Assembly (NCBI RefSeq): GCF_010119975.1
Contig: NZ_CP048222.1
Location: forward strand, 5,804,501-5,868,500
DNA: 64,000 nucleotides
Reading direction: 5' to 3'
From: Rhodocytophaga rosea
Lineage (GTDB): Bacteria; Bacteroidota; Bacteroidia; Cytophagales; 172606-1
Under the pieces are notes generated by a model. It was given only the letters and a program-made list of their open reading frames with translations, was not told where the DNA came from and did no database searches. Shown piece after piece: positions 1 to 8,919 of the stretch. How positions within the stretch are numbered: the first letter of the stretch is position 1; each line of letters begins with the position of its first letter. The translations under genes and the position numbers were made by a program.

Positions 1-11
1 GTTCATTTTTA

Positions 12-812
12 TCAATGCCCGCTAATGAATGACTGCTCACCTACTTCTATAGTTCCTTCGTATACTTTTTGAGCCGGGCCAATCAGATAAATATTGGTAA
101 ACTGTTCCGGAGAGCTGGATTGAAAGGCAACCTGTAAATTACCACCCAGCGTTTTGATATTTACCGGGCTTTGTAAATGCCGGGCACTGGCGGCTAATGC
201 GCAGGCTGTTACACCCGTTCCGCAGGAATAAGTTTCGTCTTCTACGCCCCGCTCATACGTGCGTACAAAAAGGGTATTATCACTTAGTTGTTCTACAAAA
301 TTGACATTAGTGCCGCCTGGAGCAAACACTGAATCATAGCGTATGGCTTTGCCTTTACCAACTACATCCAGTTCAGAAAGTTTATCTACAAAGGCTACAT
401 AGTGAGGAGAACCGGTGTTGAGAAAATCGTAGGCAGGCATATGTTTTACCTGATGTACATCTCCCATTTTCAGGTGGATCAGGCCGTCTTTTACATGAGC
501 TTCATGTCTGCCATCTGCAGCCTCAAAGGTAGTGCTGTCTGCTATTACTCCCAGGTCTTTGGCAAACTGCACGGTGCAGCGTCCGCCATTGCCACACATG
601 CTGCCTTTTTTCCCATCGGCATTGAAGTATACCATCCTGAAATCATATTCAGGGTGGTTTTGTAATAAAATCAGACCATCGGCACCAATGCCAAAACGCC
701 GGTGACATAGCTTGGCTACCAGTGTAGTATCCTGAGGAAAAGTTTCAGAGCGGTCGTCGATCATTACAAAATCGTTGCCGGTTCCCTGATATTTATAAAA
801 ATGAATCAGCAT
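12..812 (-). CDS. dapF: Diaminopimelate epimerase DapF
   Basis: A 266-residue protein that interconverts LL- and meso-diaminopimelate in the cytoplasm, the step supplying meso-DAP for peptidoglycan and lysine. Both catalytic cysteines are visible: Cys73 in MCGNGGRC and Cys197 in SCGTGVTA. The N-terminal FYKYQGTGNDFV is the usual start of the family, and the length is normal. The stop lies 12 bases from the window edge. It is downstream of rplS on the same strand, but a hairpin terminator lies between them, so it is probably transcribed separately. Identification is secure from motifs. Confidence 0.97.
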   Translation of the reverse strand: MLIHFYKYQGTGNDFVMIDDRSETFPQDTTLVAKLCHRRFGIGADGLILLQNHPEYDFRMVYFNADGKKGSMCGNGGRCTVQFAKDLGVIADSTTFEAADGRHEAHVKDGLIHLKMGDVHQVKHMPAYDFLNTGSPHYVAFVDKLSELDVVGKGKAIRYDSVFAPGGTNVNFVEQLSDNTLFVRTYERGVEDETYSCGTGVTACALAASARHLQSPVNIKTLGGNLQVAFQSSSPEQFTNIYLIGPAQKVYEGTIEVGEQSFISGH

Positions 813-863
813 AGTGCAAAAGTAATTTTCTGTTTCTTCCTGACAGGTTGCAATTTAAATGAA

Positions 864-889
864 AAAAGCCATCCAAACAGACGGCTTTT
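864..889 (-). terminator. Terminator after rplS
   Basis: A 7-bp stem, AAAAGCC with GGCTTTT, closes a 12-nt loop and on the minus strand runs into a T tract. It lies 24 nt past the rplS stop and 52 nt before dapF. Confidence 0.65.
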
Positions 890-912
890 GATGAAAATAT
901 CTGAAATACAGA

Positions 913-1269
913 TTATGATTTGTTTTCTTTGATACGAGCAGCTTTTCCGGATTTGCCTTTCAGGTAATATAGCCTGGCTCTTCTCACGATACCTTTACGT
1001 ACCAGTTCGATTTTTTCGATGTTGGGTGATAAAATCGGGAAAATTCTTTCAACACCTACACCATTGGATACTTTACGGACAGTAAAAGTTTCTCCGTTGG
1101 TATTCAGATTTTTACGCTGAATAACGGTGCCCTGGTATTGCTGAATTCTTTCTTTGTTTCCTTCGCGGATTTTTACGTGAACATTCACTGTATCGCCTGA
1201 TTTAAATTCAGGAATACCACCTCTTTTTTCCTTGCTTTCCGCTTCTATCATTCTGATTATCTCGCTCAT
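913..1269 (-). CDS. rplS: 50S ribosomal protein L19
   Basis: A 118-residue ribosomal protein bL19 of the 30S-50S interface. It is recognised from [25 protein letters not shown] in the N-terminal half and the basic C-terminus ([21 protein letters not shown]). The length is standard. It stands alone here, whereas proteobacterial rplS follows rpsP-rimM-trmD. A TATATTTG promoter element lies about 60 nt upstream and a hairpin follows the stop, so it looks monocistronic. Confidence 0.97.
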   Translation of the reverse strand: MSEIIRMIEAESKEKRGGIPEFKSGDTVNVHVKIREGNKERIQQYQGTVIQRKNLNTNGETFTVRKVSNGVGVERIFPILSPNIEKIELVRKGIVRRARLYYLKGKSGKAARIKENKS

Positions 1270-1328
1270 GATCTGTATGTATTATCAATATCTTTGTGTA
1301 TAAATTGCCTGCCGGCTTAAAAGGAGTG

Positions 1329-1336
1329 CAAATATA
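1329..1336 (-). promoter_or_regulatory. Bacteroidota -7 element of rplS
   Basis: TATATTTG on the minus strand matches the Bacteroidota -7 consensus TAnnTTTG and would give a leader of about 50 nt. A TTTTC about 19 nt upstream is a weak -33 candidate. Both elements are read from sequence only. Confidence 0.5.
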
Positions 1337-1566
1337 GAAATTGTTTTTCAATTTGAAAATTTGAGATTTATAAATATTTAATTTATTTAATAAACTGCCT
1401 GACAGACAAGTATCATTATGTCAACAGTTTAAAAAGAGCAGACAGTATTATTATATGGATTATTGTAAATTTTGCCACAATTTTACCGGCGGTCAAACTA
1501 AACATTAGGTATAGGGGTTAAAAAGCAAGAGGCATATAGTTTAACCTGCTTAAGAAATTATTATAC

Positions 1567-2610
1567 ATGGAGATAGTAGACGTACTTATTGTAGGCGGTG
1601 GTCCCTGCGGGCTAGCTTGCGCTATTGAGGCAGCCCAGCATAATTTATCACATATTGTTCTGGAAAAGGGCAGCATTACCGAATCCATACGGAAATATCC
1701 CAGCCGGATGCGGTTTTTCTCTACAGCGGAAAATATAGAAATAGGAGGAATCCCTTTTCCCACTGCAACCGGAAAGGCATCCAGAGATGAAGCCCTCCAA
1801 TATTACCGCAAGGTAGCAGCTTATTTCAAACTAAACTTGAGGCTATTTACCGAAGTAACACGTATAGAAAAAACGGAAGACCTACTGGAAGTGCATACCA
1901 AAGGCGGACAAGTGTTCTATGCCCGGAATGTAGTGATTTCTACCGGTTATTTTGATTTTCCCAGAATACTCAATATTCCTGGTGAACCACTGCCGCATGT
2001 ATCTCATTATTATGATGAGCCTTTTAAATATGCATTTTCAAAAGTGGTAATAGTAGGCGGAGGTAATTCTGCTGTGGAAGCGGCGCTGGAACTATACCGC
2101 AATGATGCCGATGTAACGATTGTGCATAAGTTTGAAGATTTTACCCCGGCTGTAAAATACTGGCTTACCCCAGATATTAAAAACCGGGTGAAGGAAGGAA
2201 AAATCAAAGTTCATTTCAATACAGAAGCTAAGGCCATAGAACCTGGACGCGTTACCGTTGAAAATAATCAGACTGGTGAGCGGAAAGATCTCCCGGCTGA
2301 TTTTGTGTTTTTGTTGGTGGGTTATTTGCCAGATTCCCGTTTACTGGCTAACTCCGGAATTACGCTTACCAAAGATACCTTAATTCCAACCTATGATCCT
2401 CAAACGTATGAAACGAATGTAAAAGGATTGTATCTGGCAGGCACTGTTATCGCCGGAATTTATACAGAAAAAGTATTTATTGAGAATGGTAAACTTCATG
2501 CCCACACCATTATAGAAGATATAGCTGCTAAATCAGGTAAAAAGCTGGTGAGAGAAAATGGAAGAACAAAACCGGACGATCAATTTAAGGTCGTAGTAAA
2601 TGACGGATAA
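1567..2610 (+). CDS. ypdA: YpdA-family bacillithiol-disulfide-reductase-like flavoprotein
   Basis: A 347-residue two-dinucleotide-binding flavoprotein. The FAD-binding GGGPCG is at residues 11-16 and includes Cys14, the residue important in YpdA/Bdr enzymes. A second Rossmann motif GGGNSAVEAA at 164-173 would bind NADPH. Family members reduce bacillithiol disulfide, and several Bacteroidota encode bacillithiol synthesis, but no bsh gene is in this window, so the substrate is inferred. Gene orientation is opposite to rplS, with a 297-nt AT-rich divergent spacer. The family call is strong and the reaction moderate. Confidence 0.85.
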   Translation: MEIVDVLIVGGGPCGLACAIEAAQHNLSHIVLEKGSITESIRKYPSRMRFFSTAENIEIGGIPFPTATGKASRDEALQYYRKVAAYFKLNLRLFTEVTRIEKTEDLLEVHTKGGQVFYARNVVISTGYFDFPRILNIPGEPLPHVSHYYDEPFKYAFSKVVIVGGGNSAVEAALELYRNDADVTIVHKFEDFTPAVKYWLTPDIKNRVKEGKIKVHFNTEAKAIEPGRVTVENNQTGERKDLPADFVFLLVGYLPDSRLLANSGITLTKDTLIPTYDPQTYETNVKGLYLAGTVIAGIYTEKVFIENGKLHAHTIIEDIAAKSGKKLVRENGRTKPDDQFKVVVNDG

Positions 2611-2704
2611 GAATTATTCCTGATATAGCCTTTTCTATACCTCCCAATCATACAACCCTTCCAGCTAAACCCTGCGTATAAGCTGTAAATTTACAAACAA
2701 ACGT

Positions 2705-3052
2705 ATGGAAGGCGAAAAATCAATCAACGAACAGACACTGGAAGCCACTATTACTTATCTCGAAGGTCTGCCAACCGGCACTTCTACAGATTCTGCCATT
2801 GCTAATGTGGATGCCTGGGAACAAAAACTCCGCAGCGAAAATAAACCGGAATGGACTGATATTGCTGATGAACTCAAAAACCTGAAAGGCTTTCTTACTG
2901 CTGGCAGGCTTGATGGACGTGCTATCAGCCAGTCTTTATTGCGATTAGGAGAATTAACTACAAAATCTGCCTCTGGTGCTGATACCTCTATTGCCAATGA
3001 TCTGAGAAAACTAGGTAAATGGCTCACTAAACTTGGAGAATCCTTACAATAA
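2705..3052 (+). CDS. Conserved small hypothetical protein
   Basis: A 115-residue soluble protein with no signal peptide or membrane segment. I do not recognise a family. It appears mostly helical and acidic in the middle, with a repeated polar-leucine pattern (LKNLKGFL, LLRLGELT, LRKLGKWLTKLGESL) suggesting a small helical bundle. The ATG lies 94 nt after ypdA. Codon use resembles its neighbours, which supports a real gene. No function can be assigned. Confidence 0.7.
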   Translation: MEGEKSINEQTLEATITYLEGLPTGTSTDSAIANVDAWEQKLRSENKPEWTDIADELKNLKGFLTAGRLDGRAISQSLLRLGELTTKSASGADTSIANDLRKLGKWLTKLGESLQ

Positions 3053-3144
3053 GTTTAGAATATTTTTTTATAAGTATAATAATAGCTTAGCGTAACTATT
3101 GGAAATTTGCCAGGCAAACCTGCCTCCTGGTTAGTACATTGTAT

Positions 3145-3152
3145 TATATTTG
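3145..3152 (+). promoter_or_regulatory. -7-like element before pyrD
   Basis: TATATTTG fits TAnnTTTG and lies only 4 nt before the chosen pyrD ATG, so a transcript from it would be nearly leaderless. No well-spaced -33 TTTG is seen, so this may be a chance match. Confidence 0.35.
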
Positions 3153-3156
3153 CGGG

Positions 3157-4194
3157 ATGTACAAACATATTCTGCAGCCCATTTTATTTGGAGTTGATGC
3201 TGAAAAAGCCCATCATTTTACCTTTAACTTAATCAGGAGTACGTTTAAACTGCCAGGTGTAGCGGCTACCTTTAAAAAGCTATATGCCTTCGAGCATCCA
3301 TCTCTGGAAAGAAAACTGCTTGGATTAACATTTAAAAATCCGGTTGGATTGGCAGCAGGTTTTGATAAAAATGCAGAACTAACGGACGAGTTGAGTGCAA
3401 TGGGGTTTGGCTTTATTGAAATAGGTACGCTTACGCCCCGTCCGCAACAAGGCAATCCTAAGCCCAGAATGTTCCGCTTGAAACCAGATGAGGCATTGAT
3501 CAACCGGATGGGATTTAATAACCAGGGAGTAGAGGTAGCTGCCCACCGGCTCAAAAAGCGTAAATCTGGCATTATCATTGGCGGAAACATTGGTAAAAAT
3601 AAGGATACGCCAAACGAACAGGCTTTAGCCGATTATCTGTTTTGCTTTGATGCGCTTTTTGATACCGTAGATTATTTTGTGGTGAATGTAAGTTCGCCCA
3701 ATACACCGAATCTGCGGGATTTGCAGGAAAAAGAACCGCTCACTCACTTGCTCCAAAGTTTGCAAAATCATAATCGTTCCAAGCCTGCTCCTAAACCCAT
3801 CTTGCTCAAAATTGCACCTGATCTTACCAACGGCCAGTTAGATGATATTATCGACATTGTAAAAACTACCGGGATTGCCGGTGTGATTGCTACTAATACT
3901 ACCATCAGCCGGGAAAATCTACAAACAGACAGGGCTATTGTACAAGCCATAGGCGCAGGTGGACTGAGCGGACAACCACTGAAAAAACGGGCAACCGAAG
4001 TAATCCGGTATTTACATGAAAAATCAGGAAAGGCTTTTCCTATTATCGGGGTAGGAGGAATAGCTTCTCCGGAAGATGCTATCGAAAAACTGAACGCAGG
4101 TGCTTCGTTGGTACAACTTTATACCGGATTTATTTATGAAGGCCCTGGTATTGTAAAGCAGATAAATCAAGCAATTATTCAACAAATTTTATAA
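3157..4194 (+). CDS. pyrD: Dihydroorotate dehydrogenase (quinone), class 2
   Basis: A 345-residue FMN enzyme that oxidises dihydroorotate to orotate and passes electrons to quinone at the inner membrane. The N-terminal amphipathic helix ([20 protein letters not shown]) is the class-2 membrane-association segment. The active-site serine lies in [17 protein letters not shown] phosphate-binding glycines are in [18 protein letters not shown]. An in-frame TTG at 3139 would add six residues (MYYICG); I prefer the ATG at 3157 because it starts the family-typical helix. pyrF, a later step of the pathway, lies 3.5 kb downstream. Confidence 0.96.
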   Translation: MYKHILQPILFGVDAEKAHHFTFNLIRSTFKLPGVAATFKKLYAFEHPSLERKLLGLTFKNPVGLAAGFDKNAELTDELSAMGFGFIEIGTLTPRPQQGNPKPRMFRLKPDEALINRMGFNNQGVEVAAHRLKKRKSGIIIGGNIGKNKDTPNEQALADYLFCFDALFDTVDYFVVNVSSPNTPNLRDLQEKEPLTHLLQSLQNHNRSKPAPKPILLKIAPDLTNGQLDDIIDIVKTTGIAGVIATNTTISRENLQTDRAIVQAIGAGGLSGQPLKKRATEVIRYLHEKSGKAFPIIGVGGIASPEDAIEKLNAGASLVQLYTGFIYEGPGIVKQINQAIIQQIL

Positions 4195-4292
4195 TTTTGG
4201 TAAATGCCCACAATATCCAGAACAGCATTTTCGGTTTAGTATAAGGGAGCGTTTTCTGGAATTTTTATTGACCTTTCATTTGAGTTGCTCAC

Positions 4293-6794
4293 ATGGCAAA
4301 AAATACGTTTAAAGAAAATACATTTAAAAAAGACAATGATGTAAAAAAGCCTGCTGATGCTGGTTCTGCGACTGTAGCGCCAAAAGTGAAGCGTACTATT
4401 AAACTCAAGCCCGACAGACGCCTGGAATTAACAGGAGGTTTTTTACTGATGTTTATTTCGTTGTTTCTGGCTGTTGCGTTTATTTCTTATTTATTTACCG
4501 GCAAGGCTGATCAAAGTGTAGTTGATGCTGTATTTGATACAACCGTGCGTGAATCCGGGGCGGAAGCCGAAAACTGGATGCGTTTAACCGGAGCGGTGGT
4601 TTCACATATTTTTATTTTCAAATGGTTCGGTATTGCCTCTTTTTTGTTTGTGCCTGTATTTTTCTTTGTAGGCTATAAAATTGTTTTCAAAAGAGAGCTG
4701 TTTCCTGTCAACCGGTTAACCAAATTTTCTCTGTTTTCTATTATCTGGCTTAGCTTGTTGTTAGGCTATCTGGTACTGAGTCTGGATGGAGAAAGCAGTT
4801 TAGGGTTTATCTCCGGAGGAATCGGGTATGAAATAGCTGCCATTTCAGATGGACTCATGGGTTGGGGAACAATGCTGCTGATTATATTCTCGCTTCTGGT
4901 TTTTACTATTTATTTTTTTGACATTACTACTGTTAAGGCATTTAACCGGAAAATCAACGAAACTATTCAGGAAATAGAAACCGCTACTCAGGAGCAAGTA
5001 AAATTTGTTCCCAAAAACGAGCCAGTAGCCTATGAGCATGAACCAGTACTGAAACCGGCGAAGCCTATGCCAGTCGAAGAGGAAATACTGGTTCCTTCCT
5101 TAAAACCAGCTACCAGCAATGGAAGCCCTGCCCTATCTATTCAGCGAACCAATGGGAATAATGGCAGCAGTAAAAAGGCTGATGTCGAGTTCAGTATCGA
5201 AGAAAGGCCTGCTCCGGAAGAAACTGAACTGGAATTAGAAAACATTGCCGATGATCCGGTTCCTTTCATCAAAAATATGGGCAATTACGACCCCACCCTG
5301 GATCTGCCATCGTACCAGTATCCGCCGGTGGAATTGCTCAATGAATATTCTACAGATAAAGTACAGGTAAGCGTAGAAGAACTCGAGGCAAATAAAGACA
5401 AAATTGTAGAAACGCTGGCTAATTACAGTATTGGCATTGCTTCAATCAAAGCTACTATTGGCCCAACTGTTACCTTATATGAGATTATTCCCGAAGCTGG
5501 TATCCGGATTTCCAAGATCAAGAACCTGGAAGATGATATTGCACTAAGTTTATCTGCTTTAGGTATACGCATTATTGCACCTATTCCTGGCAAAGGTACC
5601 ATAGGGATTGAAGTTCCTAATAAAAACCGGGAAATGGTAGCCATGCGTTCGGTACTGGCTACAGAAAAATTCATGAAAAGTACGATGGAACTGCCTGTGG
5701 TGCTGGGAAAAACGATTGCTAATGAAATCTATGTAGCTGATCTGGCCAAAATGCCTCACCTGCTGATGGCTGGTGCTACCGGGCAAGGTAAATCGGTAGG
5801 TTTAAATGTGATTCTTACATCGCTCATTTACAAAAAGCATCCTTCTCAACTAAAATTTGTACTGGTTGACCCGAAAAAAGTAGAACTTACGCTGTTTAAT
5901 AAAATCGAACGTCATTTTCTGGCCATGTTGCCGGATGGACAGGAGCCTATTATTACAGATACAAAAAAGGTAGTAAATACTTTGAACTCGTTGTGTATTG
6001 AGATGGATATGCGGTATGATTTACTCAAAGAAGCTGGATGCCGGAATCTGAAAGAGTATAACCATAAATTTGTGGAAAGAAGGTTGAACCCTGAAAAGGG
6101 ACACCGGTTTATGCCATATATCGTACTTGTGATTGATGAGCTGGCAGATTTAATGATGACAGCCGGAAAAGAAGTAGAACAACCTATCGCCCGGTTAGCG
6201 CAGCTGGCTCGTGCCATAGGTATCCATCTGGTTGTAGCGACTCAGCGACCTTCTGTGAATGTGATTACAGGTATCATTAAAGCAAACTTTCCAGCCAGGT
6301 TGTCTTTTAAAGTGACTTCAAAAATAGATTCCCGCACGATTCTGGATACTGGTGGTGCCGATCAGCTGGTCGGACAAGGCGATATGCTGTTGTCGAATGG
6401 ATCAGATATTATCCGCTTGCAATGTGCTTTCCTGGATACCCCAGAAGTAGACCGTATTTGTGAATTTATTGGCAATCAGCGGGGCTATGATTCAGCCTAT
6501 ATTCTGCCAGAGTATGAGGGTGATGAGAGTGGCGAAGAAAAAGCCGATTTTGATCCATCTAACCGGGACCCTTTATTTGAGGAAGCTGCCAGAGTGATTG
6601 TAACGCATCAGCAGGGGAGTACTTCCTTACTGCAACGTAGGCTGAAATTAGGATATAACCGGGCAGGCCGCCTCATTGACCAATTGGAATCTGCTGGTGT
6701 AGTGGGTCCTTTTGAAGGAAGTAAAGCCAGAGAAGTGCTTATTCCGGATGAAAATAGTTTGGAACAATTATTGAATAAACTGAATAATAACTAA
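4293..6794 (+). CDS. ftsK: DNA translocase FtsK/SpoIIIE family
   Basis: An 833-residue septal DNA pump for chromosome dimer resolution and segregation. Four transmembrane segments lie within about residues 45-215, followed by a short Pro/Glu-rich linker to about 350. This is much shorter than the E. coli linker and typical for Bacteroidota. The RecA-like motor has Walker A GATGQGKS near residue 493 and Walker B VLVIDELADL near 611. The C-terminal gamma winged helix (LLQRRLKLGYNRAGRLIDQLESAGVVG) would read KOPS-like sites. It is followed by lolA on the same strand after 79 nt. Confidence 0.96.
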   Translation: MAKNTFKENTFKKDNDVKKPADAGSATVAPKVKRTIKLKPDRRLELTGGFLLMFISLFLAVAFISYLFTGKADQSVVDAVFDTTVRESGAEAENWMRLTGAVVSHIFIFKWFGIASFLFVPVFFFVGYKIVFKRELFPVNRLTKFSLFSIIWLSLLLGYLVLSLDGESSLGFISGGIGYEIAAISDGLMGWGTMLLIIFSLLVFTIYFFDITTVKAFNRKINETIQEIETATQEQVKFVPKNEPVAYEHEPVLKPAKPMPVEEEILVPSLKPATSNGSPALSIQRTNGNNGSSKKADVEFSIEERPAPEETELELENIADDPVPFIKNMGNYDPTLDLPSYQYPPVELLNEYSTDKVQVSVEELEANKDKIVETLANYSIGIASIKATIGPTVTLYEIIPEAGIRISKIKNLEDDIALSLSALGIRIIAPIPGKGTIGIEVPNKNREMVAMRSVLATEKFMKSTMELPVVLGKTIANEIYVADLAKMPHLLMAGATGQGKSVGLNVILTSLIYKKHPSQLKFVLVDPKKVELTLFNKIERHFLAMLPDGQEPIITDTKKVVNTLNSLCIEMDMRYDLLKEAGCRNLKEYNHKFVERRLNPEKGHRFMPYIVLVIDELADLMMTAGKEVEQPIARLAQLARAIGIHLVVATQRPSVNVITGIIKANFPARLSFKVTSKIDSRTILDTGGADQLVGQGDMLLSNGSDIIRLQCAFLDTPEVDRICEFIGNQRGYDSAYILPEYEGDESGEEKADFDPSNRDPLFEEAARVIVTHQQGSTSLLQRRLKLGYNRAGRLIDQLESAGVVGPFEGSKAREVLIPDENSLEQLLNKLNNN

Positions 6795-6873
6795 TATCAC
6801 TGTTTGCTTAATGTAAACAAAATCAGACCAATATCGTCTGTTATATATCACTAAAAGACATTTACTGTAATCT

Positions 6874-7515
6874 ATGAGAAAACTATTGTATTTACTTGTA
6901 TTTCTATTCGTTTGTGTAGGTTCAGCCTTTGCGCAGAAAGAGAAAAGAGCTGCTGAAATCCTGGATGCCATGAGTCAGAAATATAAAACTATTCCTGCGT
7001 TTAAAGCACAATTTTCGTATACATTGGAAAGCCCAACTACCGGTGTAAATGAAACATATAAAGGGGATCTGGCTGTAAAAGGAGCTAAGTATCATCTGAA
7101 TATGGGAGAACAGGAAATTATCAATAATGGCTCAACGGTGTGGACATATCTGAAAGAAGCGAACGAAGTAAACATTTCGGATTACGAGCCGGATGAAGAT
7201 GAAATCAGTCCGAGTAAAATATTTACTATTTATAAACAGGGATATAAATATGCTTTCCTGGAGGAGACCAAAGAAGCCGGGCAGATCTATGAGGTAGTAG
7301 AATTAACACCGGAAGATAAAACCAAGCAGGTGTTCAAAGTAAGACTAACTGTCAATAAGAAAGATAAGTCTATGCGAAGTCTGAAAGTGTTTGAGAAAAA
7401 TGGCAACCGTTATTTATATACCGTGCAAAAGTTTACCCCAACTGAGATAGATGATAATTATTTTGCTTTCGATAAATCAAAGTATAAAGGCGTAGAAGTA
7501 ATTGACCTGAGATAG
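6874..7515 (+). CDS. lolA: LolA-like outer-membrane lipoprotein carrier
   Basis: A 213-residue periplasmic protein with a clear signal peptide (MRKLLYLLVFLFVCVGSAFAQ). It fits LolA of Bacteroidota: an N-terminal helix (AAEILDAMSQKYKTIPAFKAQFSYTLES), a half-barrel of beta strands, and a NGSTVWTYLKEANEV segment. LolA ferries lipoproteins from the inner to the outer membrane. The ftsK-lolA order is common in bacteria, which supports the call. The stop codon lies inside the first copy of a 17-bp tandem repeat, and a strong terminator follows. Confidence 0.85.
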   Translation: MRKLLYLLVFLFVCVGSAFAQKEKRAAEILDAMSQKYKTIPAFKAQFSYTLESPTTGVNETYKGDLAVKGAKYHLNMGEQEIINNGSTVWTYLKEANEVNISDYEPDEDEISPSKIFTIYKQGYKYAFLEETKEAGQIYEVVELTPEDKTKQVFKVRLTVNKKDKSMRSLKVFEKNGNRYLYTVQKFTPTEIDDNYFAFDKSKYKGVEVIDLR

Positions 7516-7573
7516 TTTTAAACCTGAGATAGTTTTAAACCTGAGATAGTTTTAAACCTGAGATAGTTTTAAA
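7506..7573 (+). repeat. Four perfect 17-bp tandem repeats
   Basis: CCTGAGATAGTTTTAAA occurs four times without mismatch or gap. The first copy contains the last codons and TAG stop of lolA; the other three lie in the 3' untranslated stretch before the terminator. The arrangement looks like recent slippage duplication of the gene end. Confidence 0.97.
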
Positions 7574-7598
7574 CTAGTATAATTAGATATACTATATG

Positions 7599-7630
7599 AA
7601 TCCGGTGATAACGCTATCACCGGATTTTTG
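7599..7630 (+). terminator. Rho-independent terminator of ftsK-lolA
   Basis: A perfect 12-bp stem (AATCCGGTGATA with TATCACCGGATT), a 4-nt ACGC loop and a short T tract. An in-frame ATG at 7596 touching the hairpin would extend pyrF by 25 residues, which the hairpin argues against. Confidence 0.9.
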
Positions 7631-7670
7631 TTTATTTGCATTTCCTAACCGGAAAACCGCAAATCATCGT

Positions 7671-8489
7671 ATGACCAAAGAAGAAATTTTTAATCAGATT
7701 AAGCAGAAGCAGTCCTATTTATGTGTGGGTTTAGACACAGTCCTTCAGAAAATCCCCAGACATCTACATTCAGAGAAAGATCCGGTTTTTGAATTTAACA
7801 AGCAAATCATTGATGCAACAGCCGATTTTTGTGTGGCTTATAAACCAAACACGGCATTCTATGAAGCTTTAGGTTCGAAAGGCTGGGAAAGTCTGCAAAA
7901 GACACTCGAGTACATCCCTGATACTTTTTTCAAAATTGCAGATGCCAAAAGAGGGGATATCGGTAATACCTCGCAATTATATGCAAGAGCTTTTTTTGAA
8001 CAGATGCAGGCCGATGCTATTACGGTTGCTCCATATATGGGCAAAGATTCAGTAACCCCTTTTCTTGGTTTTCCTGACAAATGGGTTATTTTACTGGCAT
8101 TAACCTCGAATCCTGGCAGTGCCGATTTCCAGACTACTGCTTTAACATCTGAGGAAATGCTATTCGAGAAAGTAATTTCAGTTTCTTCAAAGTGGGCTGA
8201 TGCTTCGCAGTTAATGTATGTAGTAGGCGCAACAAAGGCAGAACAATTCAAACATATCCGGAAACTTATTCCTGAACATTTCCTGTTGGTACCGGGCGTA
8301 GGTACGCAGGGTGGAGATCTGGCGCTACTTTCCCAATTTGGGATGAACAAGTACTGCGGACTTCTGGTGAATGCCTCCAGATCTGTAATTTATGCCTCAA
8401 ATGGAAAAGATTTTGCTGTTCAAGCGGCTAACGAAACCAAACGCATGCAAGAGGAAATGGCCAAATATCTGGAAAAATACCTGGTTTGA
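7671..8489 (+). CDS. pyrF: Orotidine 5'-phosphate decarboxylase, type 2
   Basis: A 272-residue enzyme making UMP from OMP. The DAKRGDIGNT motif carries the catalytic Asp-Lys pair, and CVGLD near the N-terminus and LLVPGVGTQGG near the C-terminus are typical. The sequence matches the longer type-2 family. I chose the ATG at 7671 (MTKEEIFNQI) over the in-frame ATG at 7596 because the latter abuts a perfect terminator hairpin. The pathway partner pyrD is upstream in the same direction, although not in the same operon. Confidence 0.95.
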   Translation: MTKEEIFNQIKQKQSYLCVGLDTVLQKIPRHLHSEKDPVFEFNKQIIDATADFCVAYKPNTAFYEALGSKGWESLQKTLEYIPDTFFKIADAKRGDIGNTSQLYARAFFEQMQADAITVAPYMGKDSVTPFLGFPDKWVILLALTSNPGSADFQTTALTSEEMLFEKVISVSSKWADASQLMYVVGATKAEQFKHIRKLIPEHFLLVPGVGTQGGDLALLSQFGMNKYCGLLVNASRSVIYASNGKDFAVQAANETKRMQEEMAKYLEKYLV

Positions 8490-8546
8490 TTTTAAAGAAG
8501 AGATTAGAATTAGATTCAATCATGCATCGGTTACACTTCTAAATCG

Positions 8547-8554
8547 TATCTTTG
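8547..8554 (+). promoter_or_regulatory. -7 element before the ferredoxin gene
   Basis: TATCTTTG matches TAnnTTTG and lies 26 nt before the ATG at 8581. No clear -33 box is seen. Confidence 0.45.
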
Positions 8555-8580
8555 CCCTCAGGAAGAACAAAGTTATCGAT

Positions 8581-8850
8581 ATGAGTAAATTTCATGCCCC
8601 AGAAAAAGCAATATATGTTTGTGTAGGTAGCAAATGTGGTAAAAGAGGAGGGAAGGATATGTGTAAAGAACTGAAAGACCTGATAAAAGAAAAAGGCTTA
8701 AAGGATGAAGTGGAGATTGTGAAAACCGAATGTACTGACCGCTGTAAATTCGCGCCCATATTATCTGTGCAGCCTGCCAACGTATGGCTTAGGGAGTATA
8801 GTGAAAAGGACGCTCCCAGAATTTTAAAACTCGCTTTTCAGGATAAATAA
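8581..8850 (+). CDS. (2Fe-2S) thioredoxin-like ferredoxin
   Basis: An 89-residue cytoplasmic electron carrier of the thioredoxin-like [2Fe-2S] family. Cysteines fit the cluster pattern: CVGSKC near residues 14-19, a further Cys in KDMC, and CTDRC before KFAPILSVQP. I chose the ATG at 8581 because the reading frame upstream overlaps pyrF and has no family similarity. A TATCTTTG promoter element lies just upstream and a strong bidirectional terminator follows. Confidence 0.9.
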   Translation: MSKFHAPEKAIYVCVGSKCGKRGGKDMCKELKDLIKEKGLKDEVEIVKTECTDRCKFAPILSVQPANVWLREYSEKDAPRILKLAFQDK

Positions 8851-8861
8851 ACTTACGTTTC

Positions 8862-8904
8862 AAACAAGAAAGGCTGCCTATTATCCAGGCAGCCTTTCTT
8901 GTTT
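8862..8904. terminator. Bidirectional terminator between ferredoxin and lon
   Basis: A perfect 18-bp inverted repeat (AAACAAGAAAGGCTGCCT and its complement) with a 7-nt loop, T-rich on both strands. It serves two convergent genes. Confidence 0.93.
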
Positions 8905-8919
8905 AAGAATACATTGTAA

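Noticed and set aside
6771-7515. lolA as part of a larger gliding operon
   Set aside because: Only ftsK is upstream and a strong terminator follows; no gliding gene is adjacent.
7596-7670. Upstream ATG extending pyrF by 25 codons
   Set aside because: It abuts a perfect terminator hairpin, and the added residues are unlike the family; the ATG at 7671 fits.
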